Source: Cladocopium goreaui
Lineage: Eukaryota > Sar > Dinophyceae > Suessiales > Symbiodiniaceae
Assembly (NCBI GenBank): GCA_947184155.2
Contig: CAMXCT020002657.1
Coordinates: 445,001 to 509,000, forward strand
DNA length: 64,000 nt
Reading direction: 5' to 3'
Below are positions 23,301 through 33,040 of the stretch, piece by piece. Position numbers and translations under genes: made by a program. A model generated the notes under the pieces. It was given only the letters and a program-made list of their open reading frames with translations. It did no database searches and was not told the origin of the DNA. Each line of letters starts with the position of its first letter. Position 1 is the stretch's first letter.

Positions 23301-24801
23301 TTTCAGAGGGGTAGGTATACCACCAACCAGAAAATTATCAAGTTTGTGAACCATCAAGTATAAAACCACAAACACGATCTCCATTTGTAATCATCGAGTT
23401 GAGCATATCTCTGCATATTGCTGCTTTTGAATTGGCTTTAAAAACAAGTGAGCTTTATGTGGATCAACCATTGGGGCAATCATTTAACCAATCAAACGTT
23501 GTTGAACATCATTGAATCAATCGCGGAGGAACTTCCAGGTCGCCATGTTCTTAGTTTTCTCAATGTCTAGCAATTTCAAAAGGCCCCACCGAATTATTGA
23601 ATCAATGTCTAGTTTTCTCAATGTTTCAATGTCTAGTTTTTTTTCAATCAATATCCGGGGAAGCATTCCAAGAATTATTTTTGAGAACATCTGAATTCTG
23701 GCCTGCAATCCATCATGAATCCAGGAGAATGGTCCGAACATTGCCTTGAATACGGTTTTACAAGTTTCGGAGTAGCCAGGGGCATCATCTTCATGTTTTT
23801 TCTAACCACATAAACCATCAAACACCATCTGAACATTTGGGACTTGGGTTTGATTCACATATCCACGTTGGAAGGCCATGAAAATCTATTCTGCATGAAC
23901 ATGTGCCACCCCTCCAGGAGCGGTTCCTCTTCCTTGGAACGTCCGCCAGGCTCGAAAGCAACGACCGGAATGCCAGGGAGTGGGCCGTGCTGTTTGTTAA
24001 GTCCCCATTGTGATCCATCGTGGGTGGGTTACAGGGAACATCGGGGAAGATGTCTGTTTCAAAAGTAGTGAGTCTATGATGTCTGTAAGTCGTGTGGTCT
24101 TTACATGTGTTTGGTTTTTACATGTGTTTGGTGAGTCCGCTTTTGGTCCAACATGTCCAACCCAAACTCTTGTTGACCATCGTCCCATTTTCCATCAATA
24201 TTTCCACCCAAAAAAGGACGGTCCCCGGACCCGCCAAGGCAACTGGCGCGGCCGCGCCCGTTCCGAAGACTTCCGCCGTTCCAAGAGCCGCGACACGCCG
24301 TCGCCCCGGCGCTGTTCGCCCCGGCGCTGCTCGCCCCGGCGCGGCTCCCCGCGGCGCCGGACGCCGGAGCGCCACAAGCGCGATCGTTGCGCGGCAAAGG
24401 GCGGCCAGGGTGACAGGGATGTGGGGTATAGGATCCTATATATACCTTATCCACCCTGATAAACCATGATAAACCTAGATTATCGTTAATGTTAGAGCAT
24501 GTTAGAGCCTTAGAATATCATCAAATCCATAGGTGCCGTAGGTCCTACATACCAATATAAGAACTTGGGGGTTCATCTTCCCAGTGTCCGATGACCATTG
24601 TCCCGAGGTTACGATCGCCGCATGCCCGAAGACCGCCACAGATTCGACGACCGCCGCGGCTTCAGCCGCGACCGCGACCTGGGCTACGGCCGCCCGCGCT
24701 CGCCGCTGCGGCGGCGCCCCCGCAGCGACTCACCACGACGCTTTCGACAGCGGCAGCGGGATGTGAGGGATCCACCACCCAGCGATGCTTGGCAGATTTG
24801 A
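20379..24801 (+). CDS. SR-like (Arg/Ser-rich) protein gene, partial multi-exon model
   Basis: Segments with matching phases are 20,379-20,434 (ending EIEIHKATP, donor CAG|GTGAGT), 20,640-20,710, ~21,811-21,920 (Ser/Asp-rich, SSSDSDDSGSSSGSSSSSG), ~22,994-23,090 (RQGNKRRMRSRERQRKRAPP), possibly ~23,922-24,000, then 24,217-24,409 and 24,608-24,801 ending in TGA. The last two join in phase and give a C-terminal RS/RD region of ~125 residues with repeated SPRR units and DRDLGYGRPRSPLRRRPRS. Such tails are typical of pre-mRNA splicing SR-type proteins acting in the nucleus. No RRM was identified, so the exact family stays open. The first exons may belong elsewhere. Confidence 0.5.
20866..20975. 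mobile_element. Short inverted-repeat element, family 2
   Basis: TACCCTCTGG start and CAGAGGGTA end with a palindromic interior. Together with ~65 bp to its left it forms an inverted pair with 22,766-22,940. Confidence 0.8.
21500..21609. mobile_element. Short inverted-repeat element, family 1 (left end eroded)
   Basis: The left end is shortened to CTGGTGGTTTGG. The right end is ACCACCAACCAG and the internal block is conserved. No matching 4-bp flanks are visible. Confidence 0.8.
21940..22040. repeat. (AT)n-rich microsatellite
   Basis: Alternating AT and TATA-type runs over ~100 bp. Confidence 0.85.
22766..22875. mobile_element. Short inverted-repeat element, family 2
   Basis: TACCCTCTGTTAA start and ACCAGAGGGTA end. 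It is the inverted counterpart of 20,866-20,975, and the similarity continues to ~22,940. Confidence 0.8.
23225..23330. mobile_element. Short inverted-repeat element, family 1, with AAAA duplication
   Basis: CTGGTTGGTGGTTTT and ACCACCAACCAG termini, flanked by AAAA on both sides (23,221-23,224 and 23,331-23,334). It lies in an intron of the SR-like gene. Confidence 0.85.
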
Positions 24802-25188
24802 AGGGAAATTCATAGAGATTCTAAGGTGCTCCTTGAAGCTTGCATTTTTTTTGGAAGTTTCTATATTTCTATGTGCCTTGTTTGTGTGGGATTTCTTGTG
24901 GTGAAGTTTGTGCCCTCAAACAAGTCCGTTCCCTATTTCTATCACCAACAATGATTGAGGTACCATTAAGACTGGATTGCACAAAGCAAGCGGATTGGTC
25001 GAGCAATGCTTCTAAAGGGAGACCCCAACTGTCCTTGATTCATGAGGTTTCCAGGTCCCAGGGTTGAAGTTGAGCGTCCAAGCCAACAAAAACGAATGAA
25101 CTATCATATGACTCATAGATACTCATAGTATATAATAGCATTGCCAAGGCCGCCTTACGTTGTTGAAGATGTATTTTTCCCCGGGGAG

Positions 25189-28100
25189 ATGGGAGATGTG
25201 TCACATTTTGGATGGAAAATGGATGGAAATGCCGAGGATAAGCCCCGACGTTTCGGCATGAAAGTAATGGAGGAGGATCGTCATGTAGCCGCCCGAAACC
25301 CTCCTCTGATCATCTCATGTTTCTTGGTGATGCTGGTGCACTGTTGGGATTTCACCTGACAAAAGGGGCCAAAATCTTCGGAAAATTGGTATAAATTGGT
25401 AATAAGTGAACCATTACCAAATTCTGCTGAAAAAACTGGAGGATGGGCCCTACCAACACTGGACACCTCAGGTTTGAGAATATCTCACACTTTTTCCCTG
25501 AGGCATTTTCAGTTGGTTCATGCTGGTTGTAGTGAGGCTCGCGTCGAACCGATGTGCCCTGGGGATTCTTGCGGCAGTACCTCAATGGCTTTGAAGGTTG
25601 GAGGGGGCCCGAGGTTACCGGAGGGTGCCATAGGCCATAGGCCCCATGGATTTGGGGAAGCCTTGGATTGTGAACCGTCGTTATATGTTACCCTCTGGTA
25701 ATTTAACATAGCAATGGAAAATCACAATTTTTAATGGGAAAATCCACTATAAATGGTCATTTTCAATAGCTATGTTAGTTTACCAGAGGGTGTATATATA
25801 TATATATTGTAGAATTATATTGATTTATATTGCATACATCTGTCTATGGGGTCTATGTTCTTTACTTATATGTCAATGGTTGTTAATGAATGAAGTAATG
25901 AATGTGGGGTTATATAAGGCATACATGGGAAACAAGTTCGTGGCTGCTCAGTGCTTATGCTGGGCAGATCCTGAGAAAACAAAACATTGATGGTGCGTGA
26001 TCCCAGTATATGAAGGTTTAAAGTCATGGTGAGAGACAATGAGGAAAAGGCAAGGGCGGGTTCTTTCATGAAAATCATGTTCATTCATTTTTCAGTTTTA
26101 AGCCCCAATGGCATTCCCAATATTGACATGTCTTTCTTTTTCATAGGCAGCTAAACCACCATTTATAGTTGATCTTCATATTTTCCGCACTGCCCATGTT
26201 TGTTCGTTGCTGTTTGCTGCCGCCAGATGGTTTCATGTACATCGCCTCCGGTCCTCGCAAGAACCCGGTGGTTCGCGCGGTATGCGTGCAGCCCTACAAT
26301 CCTCAGACGGGCAAAGGAGTGATGTGCATTAGTTGGTGGTCGAAGAACTACAAGAATCTCAGCTGGAGCTGGATATAACATGGGTGATATGGTTGGCATG
26401 GATTGACTGAATTTTTACATGATAGGCCAGAGTAGATGCTTGGAAGAAGTGTTAATGACTGTAAAGTTTAAATTTTAGTTAGTCCAATCATGTGGGATCA
26501 TGTTCAATCCCTTTTTTGTTACTTATACATCTCCATGTGTTAGGCTGGTTGGTGGTTTGGAATATTTTATATGTTTCCATATGTTGGGAATAATCATCCC
26601 AACTGACTAATATTTCCCATAGGGGCTGAAACCACCAACCAGTAGGTGTTTCGCACTTGTCCAATAGCTGGTTTTGCCCATGGCTCAGGAAGTGGATCCA
26701 AGCATGGCAGAAACCGGACAGCGTGCTGCACCGTGTCCCTGCAGAAACCAGGGTTTACTCAGGGGCTTTGCGGATATTTTTGGACCATCAATTGGGGGTG
26801 TTTAAAGTTAGGATAGGATAAAACGAACTGGAGTTGCCACCTGTGCTTATGGGTTAAGTTTGGTACTTGAAACATTTTGAAACTCATTTTCTGGCTGGTA
26901 GTTTCGAACAACATGTTGCTGCCCCAGCCTTAAAAGATACCTACATCATATCTTCTGCAGGGGGGCGCCACATGGCAGAGCACCTGTCAGTTGTTGATGG
27001 AATATTATCGGAGCATTGCCATGATGATTATGATGCTTATGATCTTGGCCTTGAATTCAATGGGTAGGCTCAAACACCATCAAACACCAACAAAATAAGA
27101 ATCAACTGATATTAGATGTATATAAAATCTATCTGACTATCAATCTATAGATCAATCAGTCTATCCATCAACACTTCACATATGCAATCTGTAAAGCCAT
27201 CCCGTTTCAGTGGTCAGGTTATCCCGTGCACCTCTTCAACTACACCGTGAACTCTGAGAACTTAGCCCTGGAGCCGGGGGTGGACACCAGCTTGACGGAC
27301 GCTTCACCGGAGGGTTGCAGCCTGGAGGCTTAGGGTCCAACCCATAGGTCATTTTATGGAAAATCGATGGAAACTTGTTTTAACTTATGGCTATACCCAG
27401 GAGAAAAAAAAAACCTGATCTCTAGGCCTCTTTGGGAGCCATGCTGATGGAAAATCGTGTTTTTCCACCGCTGAGGAACGCTTGGGTCAACTGACTTTCC
27501 TGGTCCAAACCTTTGGCGCTCACGCGGTGTCTCCACGCTTTGATCCCATTGTGCACTACCGGAACCTGGTGGGTGGCACCTTGGTTGCTGTTTTTTGGGG
27601 GGTTGGAAAATGTGTCATTGTTGTTTGTTGAAAGGGCCATGGAAGATCATGGAAGAACCTGGAGGCTGCTGAGTTTTTGTTGCAGTGTGGTTTCATTGAA
27701 ATTTTCTTTGAGGTGTTGGTTTGGTTATGTTTGGTTCCCTTGATATGTTTGGTGAGTATCATTTCGATGGCGCAAAAATTGAACGGTTGAAATCTGAAGC
27801 CATCCATGGCTACCTCATGCTATCCAAAGCCTACTTGACTTACATGTCAATTTTTGTCCATGCTATGCAGCCTCAAAAGCACCATATTACTGACTTTGCT
27901 TGCCTTTGTCCAGAAGTCCCAGGCCCCAGGCATCTCGTTTCTGGCTTGCCAAGGACCAATCATGGACAACATGAAGGATTTCGAGGCAATGGTCACTATA
28001 GGGAAGAATTATGGGACTGAACCCCTAACACGTCCCTTTTTGCTTGAATAACCATGCAGCAATCCACCCCAGTGGTGAAGTCATCATAAGTGACCCCACT

Positions 28101-31100
28101 CAAATGAATTCGTCACCCAGGCATAGAATCCTCATGGCGCACTAGGGAGTCGAAACCATTGAAACATGTTTGAAAACAACTGGTTCACTGGTTACATAAA
28201 TCAGCTCGGTCCACCTTTTCGTGTCTCGCAGACCATTGTGCGACACGTGGGCAGCCTGGGAGTGGATCACATCGTCTTCAGCTTTTGTGGCTGGGTTGTT
28301 GGGCTAAAAGGGCTGCTGTCCCATCTGGTTCCTGGTGCAGTTCCTGGTGCAGTTCCTGGTGCCATAGGGGTATACCATGGTATACATCAATCTATGGTGG
28401 TTACCAATAATCCAATTATACCCATAACATCCCATAACAATAACCCCATTTGCCCAAGCCTCCCAGGAACTGCAAGGGTGTAATCCTGCTTCCTCTTTAG
28501 TGTGTTATGCATTGTTATCCCACCAAAATTTCCCCAACAAAAGCGCTGCGGCGTAGTCATACTTACTTGCTACCTGGCTAAACCGATCGTTATTGCCTCA
28601 TGCGGCTCATGCGTGCTGACTTGCTTTTCCATATATATAATATATATGGGAAAATGATATAATCAGGTTAGCCATGACAATTTGGGTTATCGCTATGTGT
28701 CCAAAGCTTTGGGACCTTATATACGACCAGCCCGTGCATGCTGAAGGTGTTTGTTATGAGTTGCCAGTACCCCCCCCCACGCCTACGTTTTCCTACCATT
28801 TGGGTCTATGAAACCACAGGCTGTTCAATCGCTAAGAAACTGGGTGCCACCTGTAAACGACAGTTCCAAACTACAATTCAGTCCAAGTCATTTTGCACAG
28901 CCGGGCGTGACCTTGAACATCTTGAATTTGAGTGAGTTTAGCCAGCCATGATCAACCATCATTATCATGTGTTTTTGTTGATTTCGAGGTTGCCCTTTTC
29001 CATCCTTTTCCGCTTGATTTCCAGCTCGCAGCTCGCCCAAGTCGCCGAGGCCAAGCGTATCCCAAGTCTGTACGCAACATGCGACTCTCAGGGATGGAGC
29101 CTCTCGGCCCCAAGTGTGACCAGCGGTGCTGGACGGCAGGAGTTCACATTTCTCTCGGGGGTTGCGACACTATTTTTGGGAACCTGCCTATATATATATA
29201 GATTGTTATAGAAACTCCTGAGGTTGTTAACTTCCCAGTGTACAAAAACCACTGATTCTGATTGACAACCAATCCAAGAGCTCTGGTGATTTTGTCATCT
29301 TTTGTCCAGAGGTTGGTGACATTGAACCGCGCGGAGCAATGTGCCGTGCTGGACAAGTTGATGCCCATCGCCCATCGCTATGGTGTGCAGATGCGCTGCT
29401 GTGGAGATAAGGGCATCGTGGGATATCCGATCACCAAAAGTGCCCTGATCGTTTCATTGCGACGTGTGGTGGTTTGGAACATGTTTTGTTTTCCATAACC
29501 CATAGGATCCATGGTGCTGCTTTATATGGTAACATGGATCCCATCAATATACCCCCAATGTTAGTATATATACCATACATGGATCCTATGGGTAATATAT
29601 GGATATATATGGGATAATCCTTCCCAACTGACTCTCATATTTTTCAGAGGGGATCAAGCCACCAACCAGATCGCTTTTGACCGGTGAAGGGCGTTTTTTT
29701 GGGGGGATTTAATCTGATTATACTCTGGAAAGCATGGGGATGTTTCATGAACAGTGGGATTCAATGGGACTTGAATCCACTTAGTGTGTACAGTAGTTGG
29801 GATTGTTGACATGGTGATTTTTTTGCATTTTCCCACTTGGAAATCCACCAACACTGGGGAATCTACTGGAAATCTATTTGATGTTTTGGAGGCACCTTCA
29901 GCAAATGCAATAATATAGAGAGGTAAAATATAGTAGAAGAATCGAACAAAAAACATCATAAACTTGAAATTGGATGATGTTCCAGATAAGCCTCGGTTTT
30001 TTCCACATGCCATGGCCTCCAATGGTGTCATCCCTTTTTTCTTTCCAGCGCTGCAATCCAGGCGAGACAGAAGGCTTAGTGGCCGCTGCACAGCGCGAGG
30101 AACAGAAGATGCAGGGAGCCAACTTCCCGGTGATCGGACAATCCAGGCGCGTTTCGATAAGGCTTCCAATGTTTCCATCAATCCCATACCCATAGGATCC
30201 ATGTATGGTGTATATATGCTAACATTTGGGGTATATTGATGGTAAATCTTACCATATATAGCATACATGGATCCTATGGGATAGTGGATTTACCTATTAA
30301 AAATCGTGGATCTTTCCATAGCTATGTAAACGTTTGCCAGAGGCTACTCCCTTACCACTGTCAGATTTTCTACTGTATACAGCCATGTGGCAGTGGGCCA
30401 TGTAGTGAAGCCGGTTATGGTGAAGCTGGCTATGGATGGTGCCCTGGCCTCGGCCAGGTGTGTGGACGCCCGCTTGGCTGACCGCATAGCGCGAGAGAAG
30501 GGATTGAATGTGGCTGCGATGCATAAAGGAGGCTGTGGAGTGTGGGGGAACCGTGATTCAAAACCTCTTGGTTGGTCGATGTGATTGGTTGATTTTAGCA
30601 ATGATTTAGTTGTTGAGTCTCAGCATCAAACAGATGGGGATACAAGATGGATTAGATATAGATGACGACTGTGACTCGATGATGATTAGTTCGTTGGTTA
30701 TCCTACCCTTGACCCCGGGGTTTATCATAATCCATGAGCTTTTAACCAGTAACCAGCCATTTTTTCATGAAATTGCAGAGGGTTTTGAAGCTCTTCCCTA
30801 TAGCCACCCGGAAATAGTGCTGGAAACCTTGAAACCGAGAAACAATTTGGTTAGGATCATCAGGAACCAGTTGTATCATTCTGTTTTCTACTTGATCTAC
30901 TTGCTAGAAGGTTGGTTTATAACGCACACAGATGTCTAAAAGTTGGACACCTAGAAATTCGCAAACATCCTCGAACCAACATCCTGATTTCTTCCGCCTT
31001 TCTCCATCTGTTTTTTGAATACGCCAGTCATGTGTCGCATCGCCTGAGGTTTTCATGTCCTTGGCAAAGGACCTGCGTCAGCGCAAGGATTGCGAATGCA

Positions 31101-31904
31101 CCAGGTCGACGGACATCGGACAATACACCCTGCAGTGCCCACATGGCTGTGCCCTGGGCCAAAAACCCAGAAAACCTCGGAGATCGTAGGTTTTTTTTTT
31201 TTTTTCGGGAGAAACATGGGGATTAAAGTTGAAATTAGGGATTTCACCGCGACAAACCGGATTTTACCAACAACAATGGGGATTCTATCTACCACTCAAA
31301 ATTGAGATTTCACCATTCAAAGTGGTGCTTTAGCATGATTCAATGATTCACCATACTGCTTGGCTATTTGTGGCGTTGTCCCTACTTCGTTTTACCCTCC
31401 CCTGCCAATGGGATGATGATCTCAAGTGATTTTCATATGTTTGGGATGGTTGAAGGGAACGCAGATGGATACCTTGCAAAGATGTTTTTTTTTGTGTATT
31501 GAAAGTATGTTACTGATGGTTGAAAACACAGGTTCGGTAAAGGCATGTGGGATGCTTGGTCGTGTTCAACTGATTCACCATCCTTCCCCACATGTGGGAT
31601 GCTTGGTGGTATTCGAAGTGAATGTACTCATGCGATTTGGAAGAAACACCATGGGTAAACGGTAAACACTTGGATAAACTCAGTATAAACCATCATCTCA
31701 ATACTGATCTTTGGAACATGACTGCAGAACCCTGTATGGCAAAATGGAGGTATAGCGTATCAGTTTTCATTTCATCCTTCGACCTCTTTCCGAGGTGTTT
31801 ATTGCTATGCCAATCCATTGAGAAGAAAGGGACAGAATGAACCCCCGCAGGTCACAAATCAGGCGCGAAACCTGTTGGATCCATGCTGCGGGGCAAATCT
31901 TTGA
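25189..31904 (+). CDS. DUF1848-family protein, 14-exon gene
   Basis: A phase-consistent model joins exons 25189-25318, 25537-25596, 26227-26361, 26961-26989, 27211-27327, 27476-27568, 27914-27991, 28232-28286, 29050-29113, 29312-29417, 30049-30146, 30383-30539, 31070-31148 and 31795-31904 (TGA). They total 1,311 nt, or 436 residues. Family landmarks appear in order: IISCSRRTDVP, WSKN, FNYTVN with LEPGV, PRFDPIVHY, SFCQAYPKSVRNM, YGVQMRCCGD, ASARCVDARL, CECTRSTDIGQY and finally CPHGCVYCYAN. DUF1848 proteins are uncharacterised. Their C-terminal cysteine cluster (here C-x3-C-x2-C) resembles a radical-SAM iron-sulfur motif. Ten introns start with GT and three (3, 5, 11) with GC; all end in AG. 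Exon 1 could extend upstream to ~25,141. The protein is longer than I expect for bacterial members because of an insertion in exons 11-12. Short mobile elements sit in introns 2, 3, 10 and 11. Confidence 0.85.
25689..25791. mobile_element. Short inverted-repeat element, family 2, in intron 2 of the DUF1848 gene
   Basis: TACCCTCTGGTAA and TTACCAGAGGGT termini ~100 bp apart, with a palindromic AT-rich interior. Confidence 0.85.
26545..26642. mobile_element. Short inverted-repeat element, family 1, with TAGG duplication, in intron 3
   Basis: CTGGTTGGTGGTTTGG and ACCACCAACCAG termini, flanked by TAGG on both sides (26,541-26,544 and 26,643-26,646). Confidence 0.88.
29464..29669. mobile_element. 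Family-1 element interrupted by a family-3 element, in intron 10
   Basis: The left end GTGTGGTGGTTTGGAAC is degraded; the right end is ACCACCAACCAG. The copy is twice the usual length because a ~94-bp family-3 element (29,499-29,592) lies inside it, so the family-3 insertion came second. Confidence 0.85.
29499..29592. mobile_element. Short inverted-repeat element, family 3 (CCCATAGGATCCATG ends), nested
   Basis: CCCATAGGATCCATG at the left and CATGGATCCTATGGG at the right, with TAA on both sides as a possible 3-bp duplication. A relative in inverted orientation is at 30,189-30,280. Confidence 0.85.
30189..30280. mobile_element. Short inverted-repeat element, family 3, beside a family-2 fragment
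   Basis: CCCATAGGATCCATG and CATGGATCCTATGGG termini flanked by ATA. Immediately to the right, ~30,283-30,342 matches the right half of a family-2 element. Both lie in intron 11 of the DUF1848 gene. Confidence 0.85.
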
Positions 31905-31940
31905 TTCAAATCATGTGTGAAAGCCTGAGATATCCCAAGA

Positions 31941-32049
31941 CTGGTTGGTGGTTTGGGACATGAATTTTATTTTTCCATATTATTGGGAATGTCATAATCC
32001 CAACTGATGAACTCATATTTTTCAGAGGGGTAGGTATACCACTAACCAG
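31941..32049. mobile_element. Short inverted-repeat element, family 1, with AAGA duplication
   Basis: CTGGTTGGTGGTTTGG and ACCACTAACCAG termini, flanked by AAGA (31,937-31,940 and 32,050-32,053). It begins 36 bp after the DUF1848 stop codon, in the short gap before the next gene. Confidence 0.88.
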
Positions 32050-32131
32050 AAGATTGTGTACTGCAATAAGTAGTAAGGACCAGCGGACTAGCGCTAGAAA
32101 AAAGGGTCTTTTTGCTGACACGAGCTGACAC

Positions 32132-33040
32132 ATGTCCCCGCAAGCCTGCAGCTGCAGCCAGTTGCCAGTTCTTGTCACTCATTTGGTGGTTCAAAGGCAA
32201 GTGGCCAGTGGTTATTTGCGGTTTGTAATGGTAAGTTTCACACTACAGCACAGAACCCGATTCAATATCCCATGTATACATTTTGGGTCTATATGGGGGA
32301 ACTTTATGTTGTGGAGAACAGGGTTTCTCAAGAGCACTCATTGGTGGCCCCATTTCTTAAGCTTCTTTTGAGGCGCCGGTGGTGTCTCATCAACAGCTGC
32401 CGCCACCGCCAATGATTCCGCATATGCCAGCACCGCAGTGCGCACCCACCGGCTACATGCCACCACATTACATGCCACTTGGCTGATAACTGGATTACAG
32501 GAAACCGTGGTTTTCGACAAATAGAGTTTGGATATCCCCGTAAATTTTCTGGGTCGCCCAATTCTTTGAACTGCTGTTTCGCTCGCTTGTATTTATGGGA
32601 GTGTGATATTTCATTGGTAGGCTAGTAGGCTCACCTGAAGTTTCAGTCACTGGTACTGCCATGTTGAGGTGATTGCATCTGGCATCCTGCAATCATCTCT
32701 TTATCTACTATTTATATGCATATTTTATATAAGTCTATAAGCCAACAGCAATTTACAGAGGTTTGTTGAGCTGAAAGTGACATATCCCAAGACACTTATA
32801 GTTTAATAACAAGTTCTTTAGTCCTTTCCTTCACCATTCTTCACCTCCACATTTCTCTCCAGGCCCTCTATGCCTGCAGTGGGGGTTCCCGGCATGCCAA
32901 TGCCCATGCCGATGCCCCCACCGCCTGGGCACCCTGGTGCCCCTGCCATGGCTGGTGGGGTACCGCCCCCTCCACCGCTGCCACAGCCCGGAGCCAATGC
33001 CTCCGAAATGATGATGAATGTTCCATGGCGGCAAGGCTGA
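32132..33040 (+). CDS. Pro/Met-rich protein gene, partial model
   Basis: A first exon at 32,132-32,230 starts with ATG and ends at an ideal ATG|GTAAGT donor. A second, 32,373-32,481, reads VSHQQLPPPPMIPHMPAPQ and joins in phase. A terminal exon, ~32,866-33,040, reads PGMPMPMPMPPPPGHPG and ends ASEMMMNVPWRQG followed by TGA. The phase between the second and last segments does not close, so at least one small exon is missing or a border is wrong. Pro/Met-rich tails like this occur in splicing-associated proteins such as U1-C and SF1, but that is only a composition match. Confidence 0.45.

Noticed and set aside
29028-29150. Frame reading AKRIPSLYATCDSQGWS as the exon of the DUF1848 gene
   Set aside because: The alternative frame from 29,050 joins in phase with both neighbours and gives the family motif YPKSVRNM, so this frame is a shadow.
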